Shown one piece after another: positions 1 through 6,497 of a stretch of 12,038 nucleotides of DNA. Within the stretch, counting starts at the first letter, position 1; the number at the start of each line of letters is the position of its first letter. Source of the DNA: Bacteroidota bacterium (GTDB lineage Bacteria > Bacteroidota > Bacteroidia > Bacteroidales > VadinHA17); NCBI GenBank assembly GCA_012838685.1, contig DUOU01000089.1, positions 1-12,038 of the forward strand, written 5' to 3'. Both the position numbers and the translations under genes were made by a program. The notes under the pieces are model-generated. The model was not told the origin of the DNA. It saw nothing but the letters and a program-made list of their open reading frames with translations, and searched no databases.

Positions 1-1
1 A

Positions 2-1162
2 GCCAACAAAATAGAGGCAAGAACGAAGTTTCAGCTTCTTGGAGTGGGATTCGCAGTGGGGAAAAACTTTTTTTCAATCGACGTGAACATGAACCTTAAC
101 GCTTATGGCGCTATTCCAGGTGATATTGTCAGGTTGGCCGTCGAAGGTAACGAACAGTTTGTTGGGTCATCGATGAATTTTTCCTCTTTGGGTACCAGTG
201 CGAATATGTACAGAGAAGTAGGAGTAGGGTTCTCCCGCGCCATTATGGACAATTTAAGGGTTGGCGTAAAAGGTAAGTTACTTTTTGGAACAGCATCGAT
301 ATCCACAAAAGTAAAGTCTCTGGAAATAGATATTTCGGAGGATTACGTCCATACACTCAATGCCGAAATGTCTCTTTTGTCGAGTGGACCCATAGCGGTC
401 GCCACCAATCCGGAGAACGGGATTGACAGTATCTATGTGAGGAATATGGAAATGGAATCATTTTCCGAAATTTACAAATTCTTAATGAGAGGGGGCAATC
501 TTGGGCTCGGACTTGATTTGGGCGCGCAATATGACCTGACAGACAGGATAAAACTTTCCGCCTCAATAACCGATATAGGTTACATAAAATGGAAAAAGGA
601 AGCGTCGAAAATGAATCTTAAAGGAGAGTTTACATATGATGGATTTGATATAAGTGATGTAATAAATGGCAGTATGTCAATGGACTCAGTGTTTGGAACC
701 ATGCTCGACTCATTGCAGGAATCAATGAACGTTACCGCAACTGAAAGCAAGTTCACCACATGGCTGCCCAGCAATATCAACCTTGGAGGCAGTTTTGATG
801 TAACCGATTTTTTTACTGCTGGCGTTCTCTCCACTACAAGGATTGTTGGGGGTCGCGTAAAACATGCCCTTACACTTTCGGGCAACGTGAATTACAGGAA
901 TCTTGTGACAACATCACTTTCGTACACTATGGCTAACAGAAGTTACGGTAATATTGGGTTTGGGTTGGGATTGCGGCTTGGAACAGGGCAGTTCTATCTG
1001 ATAACTGATCACATTCCAATGGCTTTTAATCAGTTAACATGGACAGAATCCGAATCCGGTGAACCCAGATCCGTTAAAATACCTTCAAACTGGAATATGT
1101 TCAATATGCGCTTGGGATTCAACCTTGTCTTTGGTAACAGGCCGCCCAAGGCGAAAGATTAG
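2..1162 (+). CDS. DUF5723 family outer-membrane protein, 5'-truncated by the window edge
   Basis: The reading frame is open from base 2, so the gene starts outside the window; 386 residues are visible. A GTG at 44 is in frame, but well-conserved family sequence continues upstream of it (a KFQLLGVGF stretch), so it is not the start. The protein is rich in alternating polar/hydrophobic beta strands and glycine/aromatic turns, and the C-terminal part ends in FNMRLGFNLVFG, typical of Bacteroidota beta-barrel proteins of the DUF5723 family. These are predicted outer-membrane proteins of unknown function; the signal peptide would lie in the missing part. The family call comes from recognising the N-terminal FQLLGVGF and C-terminal LGFNLVFG patterns, not from a search. 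Its TAG stop overlaps the TAA stop of the convergent corA gene, leaving no room for a terminator between them. Confidence 0.8.
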   Translation, partial: ANKIEARTKFQLLGVGFAVGKNFFSIDVNMNLNAYGAIPGDIVRLAVEGNEQFVGSSMNFSSLGTSANMYREVGVGFSRAIMDNLRVGVKGKLLFGTASISTKVKSLEIDISEDYVHTLNAEMSLLSSGPIAVATNPENGIDSIYVRNMEMESFSEIYKFLMRGGNLGLGLDLGAQYDLTDRIKLSASITDIGYIKWKKEASKMNLKGEFTYDGFDISDVINGSMSMDSVFGTMLDSLQESMNVTATESKFTTWLPSNINLGGSFDVTDFFTAGVLSTTRIVGGRVKHALTLSGNVNYRNLVTTSLSYTMANRSYGNIGFGLGLRLGTGQFYLITDHIPMAFNQLTWTESESGEPRSVKIPSNWNMFNMRLGFNLVFGNRPPKAKD

Positions 1163-2223
1163 AACCATTTTTTGCGTTTGAAATAGTAGATCATTAGGGC
1201 GACGACAGCAATAATCACTGTCAGCATCATGTAATAGCCATATTCCAGGCGCAGTTCCGGAATATTGTCGAAATTGGTGCCATATACCCCTACAATAAAT
1301 GTTATAGGAATAAAGATAACAGAGAAGATAGTAAGGACTTTAAGAATGGCGTTCAAACGTGAACTCATGTTCGTATGGAATATGTTTAATTGATCCGACA
1401 GTATCTCCCTGTAGTTGTCTATTGTCTCATTGGCCAGTTCAATGTTGTTCTGCAATTCTTTGAGGTGTATTTCCATATAATCGTTTATCAGATCGGAGTC
1501 GGTTTTGCCCAGATTAAGCACCAACTCCCTGCAGGGTTTGATTATTTTTCGCAGGTATACAAGTTCGCTTTTATATCTGTTGATATCTTCAAGATGGCTC
1601 GATGAATCGGATTCAATCAACTCGTCATCAATATCTTCGATTTTCTCTCCCAATTGGGATATTATATATATATAATTATCTATTATCACATCCAACAAGG
1701 CGAACATGAGGTAATCGGTACCAGAGCCCCTGATCCTTTTTCTGTTTTTTCTCAGCCGTTCCCTGATTGGATCAAACAGATCACCCTCCTTTTCCTGAAA
1801 AGAGATAAGGATATTTTCCTTCATTATTATGGCGAAATTCTCCGATTCGAGTTTTTGGCTTTCGTCGTTTACCCGAAGCATTTTTAGTGACACAAATATA
1901 CAGGTGTCGTATTCGTGTACCTTGGGTCTGATGTGGGTATTGAGCAGATCCGAAATTATCATAGGGTCAATGTCAAATCCAACCGACAAATCGTTCATGA
2001 TTTCCTCGTCATGTAATCCATCAATGTTCAGCCATGAAACCGTGGAAGATTTGCCACATTCCAGGACTTCATCAATGGAACCGACCTCTTTTTCCATTAT
2101 TTCGTTCGGATTGTAATCGATTAACCGGATCCTGGTCTTGGCACATTTGACCTCCCCCCGAAAATGTATCGCATCGGGCGCCAAGCCAATCGATTCTTTT
2201 TTTGCCTTAAGGAATCTTGCCAT
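1159..2223 (-). CDS. corA: CorA-family divalent metal ion transporter (GTN variant)
   Basis: This encodes a 354-residue inner-membrane protein of the CorA/MIT family, which forms pentameric channels for Mg2+ (and Co2+/Ni2+, or Zn2+ in the ZntB branch). The layout fits: an N-terminal cytoplasmic alpha/beta domain (about 1-190), long charged helices (about 195-290) forming the funnel, a first membrane helix at about 293-313, a periplasmic loop carrying YGTNF (G315-T316-N317) and IPEL, a second membrane helix at about 330-348, and a basic C-terminal tail ending KRKKWF. The signature tripeptide is normally GMN; here the middle residue is Thr (codon at 1276-1278). I cannot tell whether this alters ion choice or is a normal Bacteroidota subfamily trait, so Mg2+ as the substrate is inferred. 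The ATG is close behind a good promoter, with no Shine-Dalgarno sequence. Its stop overlaps that of the convergent DUF5723 gene. Confidence 0.92.
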   Translation of the reverse strand: MARFLKAKKESIGLAPDAIHFRGEVKCAKTRIRLIDYNPNEIMEKEVGSIDEVLECGKSSTVSWLNIDGLHDEEIMNDLSVGFDIDPMIISDLLNTHIRPKVHEYDTCIFVSLKMLRVNDESQKLESENFAIIMKENILISFQEKEGDLFDPIRERLRKNRKRIRGSGTDYLMFALLDVIIDNYIYIISQLGEKIEDIDDELIESDSSSHLEDINRYKSELVYLRKIIKPCRELVLNLGKTDSDLINDYMEIHLKELQNNIELANETIDNYREILSDQLNIFHTNMSSRLNAILKVLTIFSVIFIPITFIVGVYGTNFDNIPELRLEYGYYMMLTVIIAVVALMIYYFKRKKWF

Positions 2224-2245
2224 AATAGGTTTATTTGGAATTATA

Positions 2246-2277
2246 CAAAATTATTGTTTTTTGTTCTCAACAACCAA
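2246..2277 (-). promoter_or_regulatory. Predicted Bacteroidota-type promoter for corA
   Basis: Read on the minus strand, bases 2253-2246 give TAATTTTG, an exact match to the -7 consensus TAnnTTTG of the Bacteroidota primary sigma factor. TTG triplets at 2273-2271 and 2277-2275 lie 17 and 21 bases upstream, in the range expected for the -33 element. Transcription would begin near 2239, giving a leader of roughly 16 bases before the corA ATG. The element sits between the terminator of the upstream gene and corA, which supports independent transcription of corA. Confidence 0.6.
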
Positions 2278-2316
2278 CTAATGGAACCAGAAACCCGACC
2301 CTATCCAATTTCACAC

Positions 2317-2342
2317 AAAAAAGAGCGTCGTTAAACGCTCTT
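2317..2342 (-). terminator. Rho-independent terminator of the small beta-barrel gene
   Basis: On the minus strand a perfect 8-bp stem (AAGAGCGT at 2342-2335 pairing with ACGCTCTT at 2328-2321) encloses a 6-base loop. The 3' arm ends in TT and runs straight into four more T residues, making a six-T tract. This is a classical intrinsic terminator about 80 bases beyond the stop codon of the 2422-2904 gene and upstream of the corA promoter. Confidence 0.9.
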
Positions 2343-2421
2343 CTATAAACAATTTGATCGGAAAAAATTCAGAGAAGTTTCCTTAAAGATTCCAAGCTAT
2401 AAAATATGGACAGACATTATA

Positions 2422-2904
2422 TTACCAAATGTATCTTATACCCAAAGCGGCTCCCCATCCAAATCCGGCGTTATCTCCCAAAAAATCCCACATTGGACGG
2501 ACATCGACACTGGCAAGAATAGGCACATCAGCTTCTCTTAAGAAATCATACTCAAGACCAATCTGACCTCCTATGGTCACGTTAAAAGAGGATTGATTCG
2601 CCCCGATAAACAGACCCGCACCTACACCAGGGCCTACGTACCAGTTGAGAGCATCGGTTATATTCCAGTCCCAGTGATATATACCAAGCGCATATATTCT
2701 ATCATGATCATTATTGTTGTCGACTGAGTAACCAAAATCGAACTCAATACGGTTGGCGTTACTTATCCCCTTCTGATAAGAGAGTTCACCTCCAACATAA
2801 CTTCCACCGCCAAGCCTTACACCGAAAGCGTTAGCATTGACCTGTGAAAACGCGAGAGTGCTGAAAGCACAAAAGACTAGCGATAATACAAATACTTTTT
2901 TCAT
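2422..2904 (-). CDS. Small secreted outer-membrane beta-barrel protein, function unknown
   Basis: The product is a 160-residue protein with a clear signal peptide: MKK, then a hydrophobic stretch to about residue 17, and a cleavage site after AFS (before Q21). The cysteine at position 12 has no lipobox around it (Phe precedes it), so this is not a lipoprotein. The mature part is rich in glycine and aromatic residues in alternating patterns (FGVRLGGG, WYVGPGVGAGLF, GWGAALGIRYIW) and ends in an aromatic residue, as expected for insertion by the BAM machinery; about 140 residues would suit an eight-strand barrel. The frame stays open to an ATG at 2961, but that adds 19 polar residues before the signal peptide, so I chose the ATG at 2904. 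It has its own terminator and is probably monocistronic. No specific function can be assigned. Confidence 0.8.
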   Translation of the reverse strand: MKKVFVLSLVFCAFSTLAFSQVNANAFGVRLGGGSYVGGELSYQKGISNANRIEFDFGYSVDNNNDHDRIYALGIYHWDWNITDALNWYVGPGVGAGLFIGANQSSFNVTIGGQIGLEYDFLREADVPILASVDVRPMWDFLGDNAGFGWGAALGIRYIW

Positions 2905-3328
2905 GTAATAGAGTGTTTGGTTTAAATTATGTTTATTGTCCATGTTCAGTGCGCGATTCAATCATAAAAGTTACTTTACGAATTTTGTGCGTTGTTAGTT
3001 GCTACAAAAACACTCAAAACACTGTAAATTAAACTTATAAATACCTTTAATGAATGGAATTTAACACTAACACGCCGCAAAAGTAATCATTATTTCCAAT
3101 TTTTTTCCATTTACCCCGATTAATTGATAAACCAGATTAAAACTCTTAATATTAACCTTTTGTGGAAAATTCAAATCGGGATTCATTAATAGAATTTCAT
3201 ATTTTATTTCTATAAACGTTAATATGGTTGTCCCAACATTATTTTAGTAACTTCGCGAAGATGCCGGAAATATCGGACAACGATGATCTTGGTTTATCGG
3301 AAACAGAAGACAGATTAATTTTTTACAG
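2905..3328. other. AT-rich divergent intergenic region
   Basis: This 424-base spacer separates the minus-strand beta-barrel gene from the plus-strand DJ-1 gene and should hold both promoters. I can propose a plus-strand promoter near its right end (3228-3255). On the minus strand the best candidates for a -7 element have a mismatch (TAACTTTT at 2973-2966, TGTTTTTG at 3012-3005) and no convincing -33 partner, so I do not place that promoter. The middle (about 3060-3230) is very AT-rich, with a 10-base palindrome TTAATATTAA at 3146-3155. No RNA gene is recognisable. Confidence 0.6.
3228..3255 (+). promoter_or_regulatory. Possible promoter for the DJ-1/PfpI gene
   Basis: TAACTTCG at 3248-3255 matches the Bacteroidota -7 consensus TAnnTTTG at all but one position. 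A TTG at 3228-3230 lies 17 bases upstream as a -33 element. Transcription would start near 3261, giving a leader of nearly 70 bases. The -7 element is overlapped by a perfect palindrome (3251-3260) that could be an operator. Confidence 0.45.
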
Positions 3329-3874
3329 ATGAAGGCATATGTTTTTTTAGCGGATGGTTTTGAGACAATAGAAGCATTGACCCCCGTGGCGGTTCTGAGA
3401 AGGGCGGGCGTGGAGGTCAAGACGGTCTCGGTTACGGGTAGCCACAAAGTGGTCTCTTCCCACAAAGTTGAGATAAAAGCCGATATGATCCATGAGGAGT
3501 CGGATTTGGCCGATGGAGATATGTTGATACTTCCCGGAGGGTTTCCCGGATATGTAAGTCTTGGTGAATCGTTGGCGGTAGCTAAAATATTATCGCGGTA
3601 TGACGATAAAGGAAAATTTATTGCCGCTATTTGTGGGGCACCCACAGTTTTGGCCAAGCATGGGATAGCCAAAGGAAAGAAAATTACCTGTCACGGTTCG
3701 GTGATAGAAGAGATGGGAGATTACAAGTATACCGATGAAAATGTGGTTATTGACGGGAACCTTATCACAAGCAAGGGAGCAGGACATTCACTGGAGTTTG
3801 GATTGGCCCTCGCCGGGGTGTTGGTTGGCTCCAATACCATCAAAAAGGTAAGGGAAGGAATGGAACTGGAATAA
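3329..3874 (+). CDS. DJ-1/PfpI family protein (ThiJ-like)
   Basis: The product is a 181-residue single-domain cytosolic protein of the DJ-1/PfpI class I glutamine amidotransferase-like fold. The N-terminal pattern FLADGFETIEALTPV carries the conserved Glu15 that pairs with the nucleophile. PGGFPGY follows at about residue 70, and the nucleophile elbow AAICGAPTVLA places the reactive cysteine at position 102. The C-terminal GAGHSLEFGLALA matches the family's helix-capping motif. At the place of the third polar residue of human DJ-1 (His126) I read Asp, though that alignment is by eye. Relatives have been described as chaperones, glyoxalases or protein deglycases and are often annotated as thiazole-phosphate biosynthesis proteins by historical error, so no specific reaction is assigned. 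The ATG overlaps the stop of a possible 23-codon micro-ORF. The gene lies 142 bases upstream of proB, which has its own promoter signal. Confidence 0.9.
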   Translation: MKAYVFLADGFETIEALTPVAVLRRAGVEVKTVSVTGSHKVVSSHKVEIKADMIHEESDLADGDMLILPGGFPGYVSLGESLAVAKILSRYDDKGKFIAAICGAPTVLAKHGIAKGKKITCHGSVIEEMGDYKYTDENVVIDGNLITSKGAGHSLEFGLALAGVLVGSNTIKKVREGMELE

Positions 3875-3896
3875 TCCGAATATCTTAACCCCTGTC

Positions 3897-3924
3897 TAAG
3901 ATGGAACTTTTTATATCCATCTTA
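3897..3924 (+). repeat. Perfect 9-bp inverted repeat upstream of proB
   Basis: TAAGATGGA (3897-3905) and TCCATCTTA (3916-3924) are exact reverse complements separated by 10 bases. The downstream side has no T tract, so this is not a standard intrinsic terminator for the DJ-1 gene, although it lies 22 bases past its stop. Its right arm falls where the -33 element of the proB promoter should be, so an operator role is equally possible. Which strand it acts on is unknown. Confidence 0.6.
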
Positions 3925-3945
3925 TAAATAATCAGGAAAATCCGT

Positions 3946-3953
3946 TACTTTTG
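3946..3953 (+). promoter_or_regulatory. Predicted -7 element of the proB promoter
   Basis: TACTTTTG matches the Bacteroidota consensus TAnnTTTG exactly. No TTG is present at the expected -33 distance; the inverted repeat at 3897-3924 lies there instead. Transcription would begin near 3960, giving a leader of about 57 bases to the proB ATG at 4017. The TTG at 3951 is inside this element, so it cannot be the translation start. Confidence 0.6.
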
Positions 3954-4016
3954 CGACACTTTACGTGTAAATTGCCTGTATTATCGTTAAATCGTGGGTT
4001 TAGCGTTGTTTGTTGT

Positions 4017-5111
4017 ATGAACAATATCGAAGCAAGATTTAAGAGGATCGCCGTTAAAGTCGGCAGCAACGTTGTAACACAATCGGATGGTTCCCTGAAT
4101 ATCGGAAGAATGCTCCGAATTGTTGAGGATATCGCCGTATTGCACAAGCAAGGGATTGATGTTATATTGATTACTTCCGGAGCCGTTGCGGCCGGAAGGG
4201 GCGATGTTGTCCCGTTAAAACGGACGGACGAGGTCTCTTCAAAACAGATGTGGGCAGCAATTGGGCAGGTAAAATTAATGTCTAATTATCAATTTCTTTT
4301 TGGGAAATATAACATTCTGGCGGGCCAGGTATTGGCCGTAAAAGAATCTTTTTCTGACAGGCGGCACTATCTGAATATCAGGAATTGTATAGATGCCTTA
4401 CTGGATAACAAGGTAATTCCCGTTGTAAACGAGAATGATACAGTTTCTGTTTCTGAATTGATGTTTACTGATAACGACGAACTTTCGGGTATGATCTCCT
4501 CTATGATGGGTTGCGGTTCCTTGATAATTCTTTCCAATGTGGACGGTATCTTCACGGGTGTTCCCAGTGACGAGAATTCGGAGTTGATAAGAGAGGTTGG
4601 CCCTGAGTCCGACAACATAGAGCAGTATATTGCCCCGGTAACCTCCGGATTCGGACGCGGGGGTATGCTCACAAAATACTCCATAGCCCGAAAATTGGCC
4701 GGCGAAGGTACACATGTGTACATAGCCAATGGCACCAGAAATTCTATAGTAACGGATATTGTGAGGGGCAAGGATGTTCCTTTCACCCATTTTGTGGCTA
4801 CCGATGTGGAGAAAGACAATGTACGTAAATGGTTATCTCATTCAGAAGCCTTCGCCAAGGGGGCGGTGTACGTGAACAATGGTGCCAGGGATGCCTTGAG
4901 AGGGGAGAAGGCATCAAGCCTGCTTCTTATAGGGGTGGAAAAAATCGAGGGATTTTTTAAGAAGGGAGATATTATAAGGATACTTGACAGCAATGGAGAA
5001 CAGGTAGGCATAGGCAAGTCGCAGTACGATTCCGAAAAGGCCGAGAAACTTATAGGAGCGAAGCGAAAAAAGCCCCTGATATATTATAATTACATGCATA
5101 TAGACGAGTAG
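4017..5111 (+). CDS. proB: Glutamate 5-kinase
   Basis: ProB phosphorylates glutamate with ATP to glutamyl-5-phosphate, the first committed step of proline synthesis, in the cytosol. At 364 residues it has the usual length. The N-terminal amino-acid kinase domain (about 10-255) begins with RIAVKVGSNVVT, has the TSGAVAAGR loop (Ser54), NENDTVS in the glutamate site, LSNVDGIFTG, and the GFGRGGMLTK nucleotide motif (211-220), with Arg where enterobacterial enzymes have Thr. A C-terminal PUA domain follows (about 275-350), as in E. coli ProB. The frame stays open to a TTG at 3951, but that lies in the promoter -7 element, and family similarity starts after the ATG at 4017, so that ATG is chosen. 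ProA follows after 63 bases. Proline feedback on the kinase domain is known for the family; nothing in the sequence contradicts it here. Confidence 0.96.
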   Translation: MNNIEARFKRIAVKVGSNVVTQSDGSLNIGRMLRIVEDIAVLHKQGIDVILITSGAVAAGRGDVVPLKRTDEVSSKQMWAAIGQVKLMSNYQFLFGKYNILAGQVLAVKESFSDRRHYLNIRNCIDALLDNKVIPVVNENDTVSVSELMFTDNDELSGMISSMMGCGSLIILSNVDGIFTGVPSDENSELIREVGPESDNIEQYIAPVTSGFGRGGMLTKYSIARKLAGEGTHVYIANGTRNSIVTDIVRGKDVPFTHFVATDVEKDNVRKWLSHSEAFAKGAVYVNNGARDALRGEKASSLLLIGVEKIEGFFKKGDIIRILDSNGEQVGIGKSQYDSEKAEKLIGAKRKKPLIYYNYMHIDE

Positions 5112-5174
5112 ATATCCGGACATGCTTCACATAGAAGCGGTTATTTGGACTTTTAATTGGAAAAACAGAGTATC

Positions 5175-6422
5175 ATGGATTGTAAATCTTTATTTGAAAA
5201 CGCGTTGAAAGCCGCAAGGGAACTGAACACCGTGGACGGTGAGAAACTTAACAAAGTTTTGCTTGATCTGGCCGCCGCGACAGAGTCCAATATTGGAGCA
5301 ATTCTTGAGGCAAACGCCAAGGATTTGTCGAGAATGGACAAAGCAGATCCAAAATATGACAGGCTTAAGTTAACCGAAACCCGTATAAAAGGGATAACCG
5401 GGGATATTCGGAACGTGGTGTCGTTACCGTCACCATTGGGGAAAACCATTTATAGTTATGATAAGCCTAATGGGCTGAAAATTACCAAAGTCACCGTTCC
5501 TTTCGGCGTCATAGGAATAATTTATGAAGCCAGGCCTAACGTAACATTCGATGTTTTCTCGCTTTGCCTGAAGTCGGGAAATGCCTGCATACTTAAAGGG
5601 GGAAGCGATGCGATCGATTCCAACAGGGTATCCGTTAAGATAATCAAGGAGGTTCTTGTCACCAATGGCATCAATGAAGATGTGATCACACTTTTACCTT
5701 CCGGACGGAATGAGACCGCCCAGTTGTTGAACGCCCGCGGCTATGTCGATCTGATTATTCCCCGCGGCAGCCAGAAACTGATAGATTTTGTGCGTGAAAA
5801 TGCGTCTATTCCCGTTATTGAAACAGGTGCGGGAATCTGTCATACCTATTTCGATAAAGATGGGGACACGGCTATCGGGAAGGCTGTGGTCAATAACGGA
5901 AAGACACGTAGGGTAAGTGTTTGCAACGCACTTGACTGTTTGATCATCCACCGTGACAGGTTGGTTGATCTACCGGAGATAGTGTCGCTTTGCGCCAACT
6001 CGAACGTGATTATATATGCCGATGATGAAGCATATAAGGCTCTCTCCGGGAAATACCCCGCGAATCTGTTGGATAAAGCCGGTCCTGATTCATATGGAAC
6101 AGAGTTTTTGGATTATAAAATGTCGGTTAAAACGGTTGGATCCATTGATGGGGCGATTGACCACGTTACAAGATATAGTTCAAAACACAGTGAATCTATT
6201 GTTTCGAAAAACGATAAAACCCTCGCCAAATATTGTAAGCTGATAGATGCCGCGGTAGTTTATACAAACACATCAACCGCGTTCACTGATGGAGCCGAAT
6301 TTGGATTGGGAGCGGAGATAGGGATATCTACGCAGAAGCTCCATGCGAGGGGACCGATGGCTCTTGAGGCGCTGACAACATATAAATGGGTAGTCGTCGG
6401 TAACGGACAGACCAGAGCTTAA
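5175..6422 (+). CDS. proA: Glutamate-5-semialdehyde dehydrogenase (gamma-glutamyl phosphate reductase)
   Basis: ProA reduces glutamyl-5-phosphate with NADPH to glutamate-5-semialdehyde, which cyclises to pyrroline-5-carboxylate on the way to proline. It belongs to the aldehyde dehydrogenase superfamily and is thought to take the labile substrate directly from ProB. Clear motifs are VPFGVIGIIYEARPNVT, CLKSGNACILKGGSDA, DLIIPRGSQ, PVIETGAGICHTY, and the catalytic-cysteine region RRVSVCNALDC (nucleophile Cys250), with TAFTDGAEFGLGAEIGIST near the C-terminus. From the ATG at 5175 the product is 415 residues, the family's length. A TTG at 5157 would add six residues (MEKQSI) and cannot be excluded, but similarity begins at the ATG. 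No promoter is visible in the 63-base gap after proB, so the two genes are probably one transcript. Confidence 0.96.
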   Translation: MDCKSLFENALKAARELNTVDGEKLNKVLLDLAAATESNIGAILEANAKDLSRMDKADPKYDRLKLTETRIKGITGDIRNVVSLPSPLGKTIYSYDKPNGLKITKVTVPFGVIGIIYEARPNVTFDVFSLCLKSGNACILKGGSDAIDSNRVSVKIIKEVLVTNGINEDVITLLPSGRNETAQLLNARGYVDLIIPRGSQKLIDFVRENASIPVIETGAGICHTYFDKDGDTAIGKAVVNNGKTRRVSVCNALDCLIIHRDRLVDLPEIVSLCANSNVIIYADDEAYKALSGKYPANLLDKAGPDSYGTEFLDYKMSVKTVGSIDGAIDHVTRYSSKHSESIVSKNDKTLAKYCKLIDAAVVYTNTSTAFTDGAEFGLGAEIGISTQKLHARGPMALEALTTYKWVVVGNGQTRA

Positions 6423-6497
6423 AAAATTCTTTTACAAAAAGAACGGGAATGCGGAAAATTGTCGGAATGGACAGGAAACAACGATACATAATAAGAG

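Noticed and set aside
2905..2961. ATG at 2961 as the start of the small beta-barrel gene
   Set aside because: It would put 19 polar residues in front of a clear MKK signal peptide, which would bury the export signal.
3115..3180. CCCGATT and AATCGGG inverted arms in the divergent spacer
   Set aside because: Only 7 bases match, 52 bases apart, with no further pairing; consistent with chance.
3271..3301. TATCGGA direct repeat in the DJ-1 leader
   Set aside because: Two 7-base copies 24 bases apart are not enough to distinguish from chance.
3951..4016. TTG at 3951 as the proB start, adding 22 residues
   Set aside because: The TTG lies inside an exact TAnnTTTG promoter element, so it would not be in the mRNA, and the added residues do not look like ProB.
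5157..5174. TTG at 5157 as the proA start
   Set aside because: An ATG 18 bases downstream fits the family's N-terminus and usual length; the TTG remains possible but less likely.
6427..6443. TTCTTTT/AAAAGAA inverted repeat after proA as a terminator
   Set aside because: The stem is nearly all A-T pairs with a 3-base loop and no following T tract, so it should be too weak; it is what one expects in AT-rich spacer.
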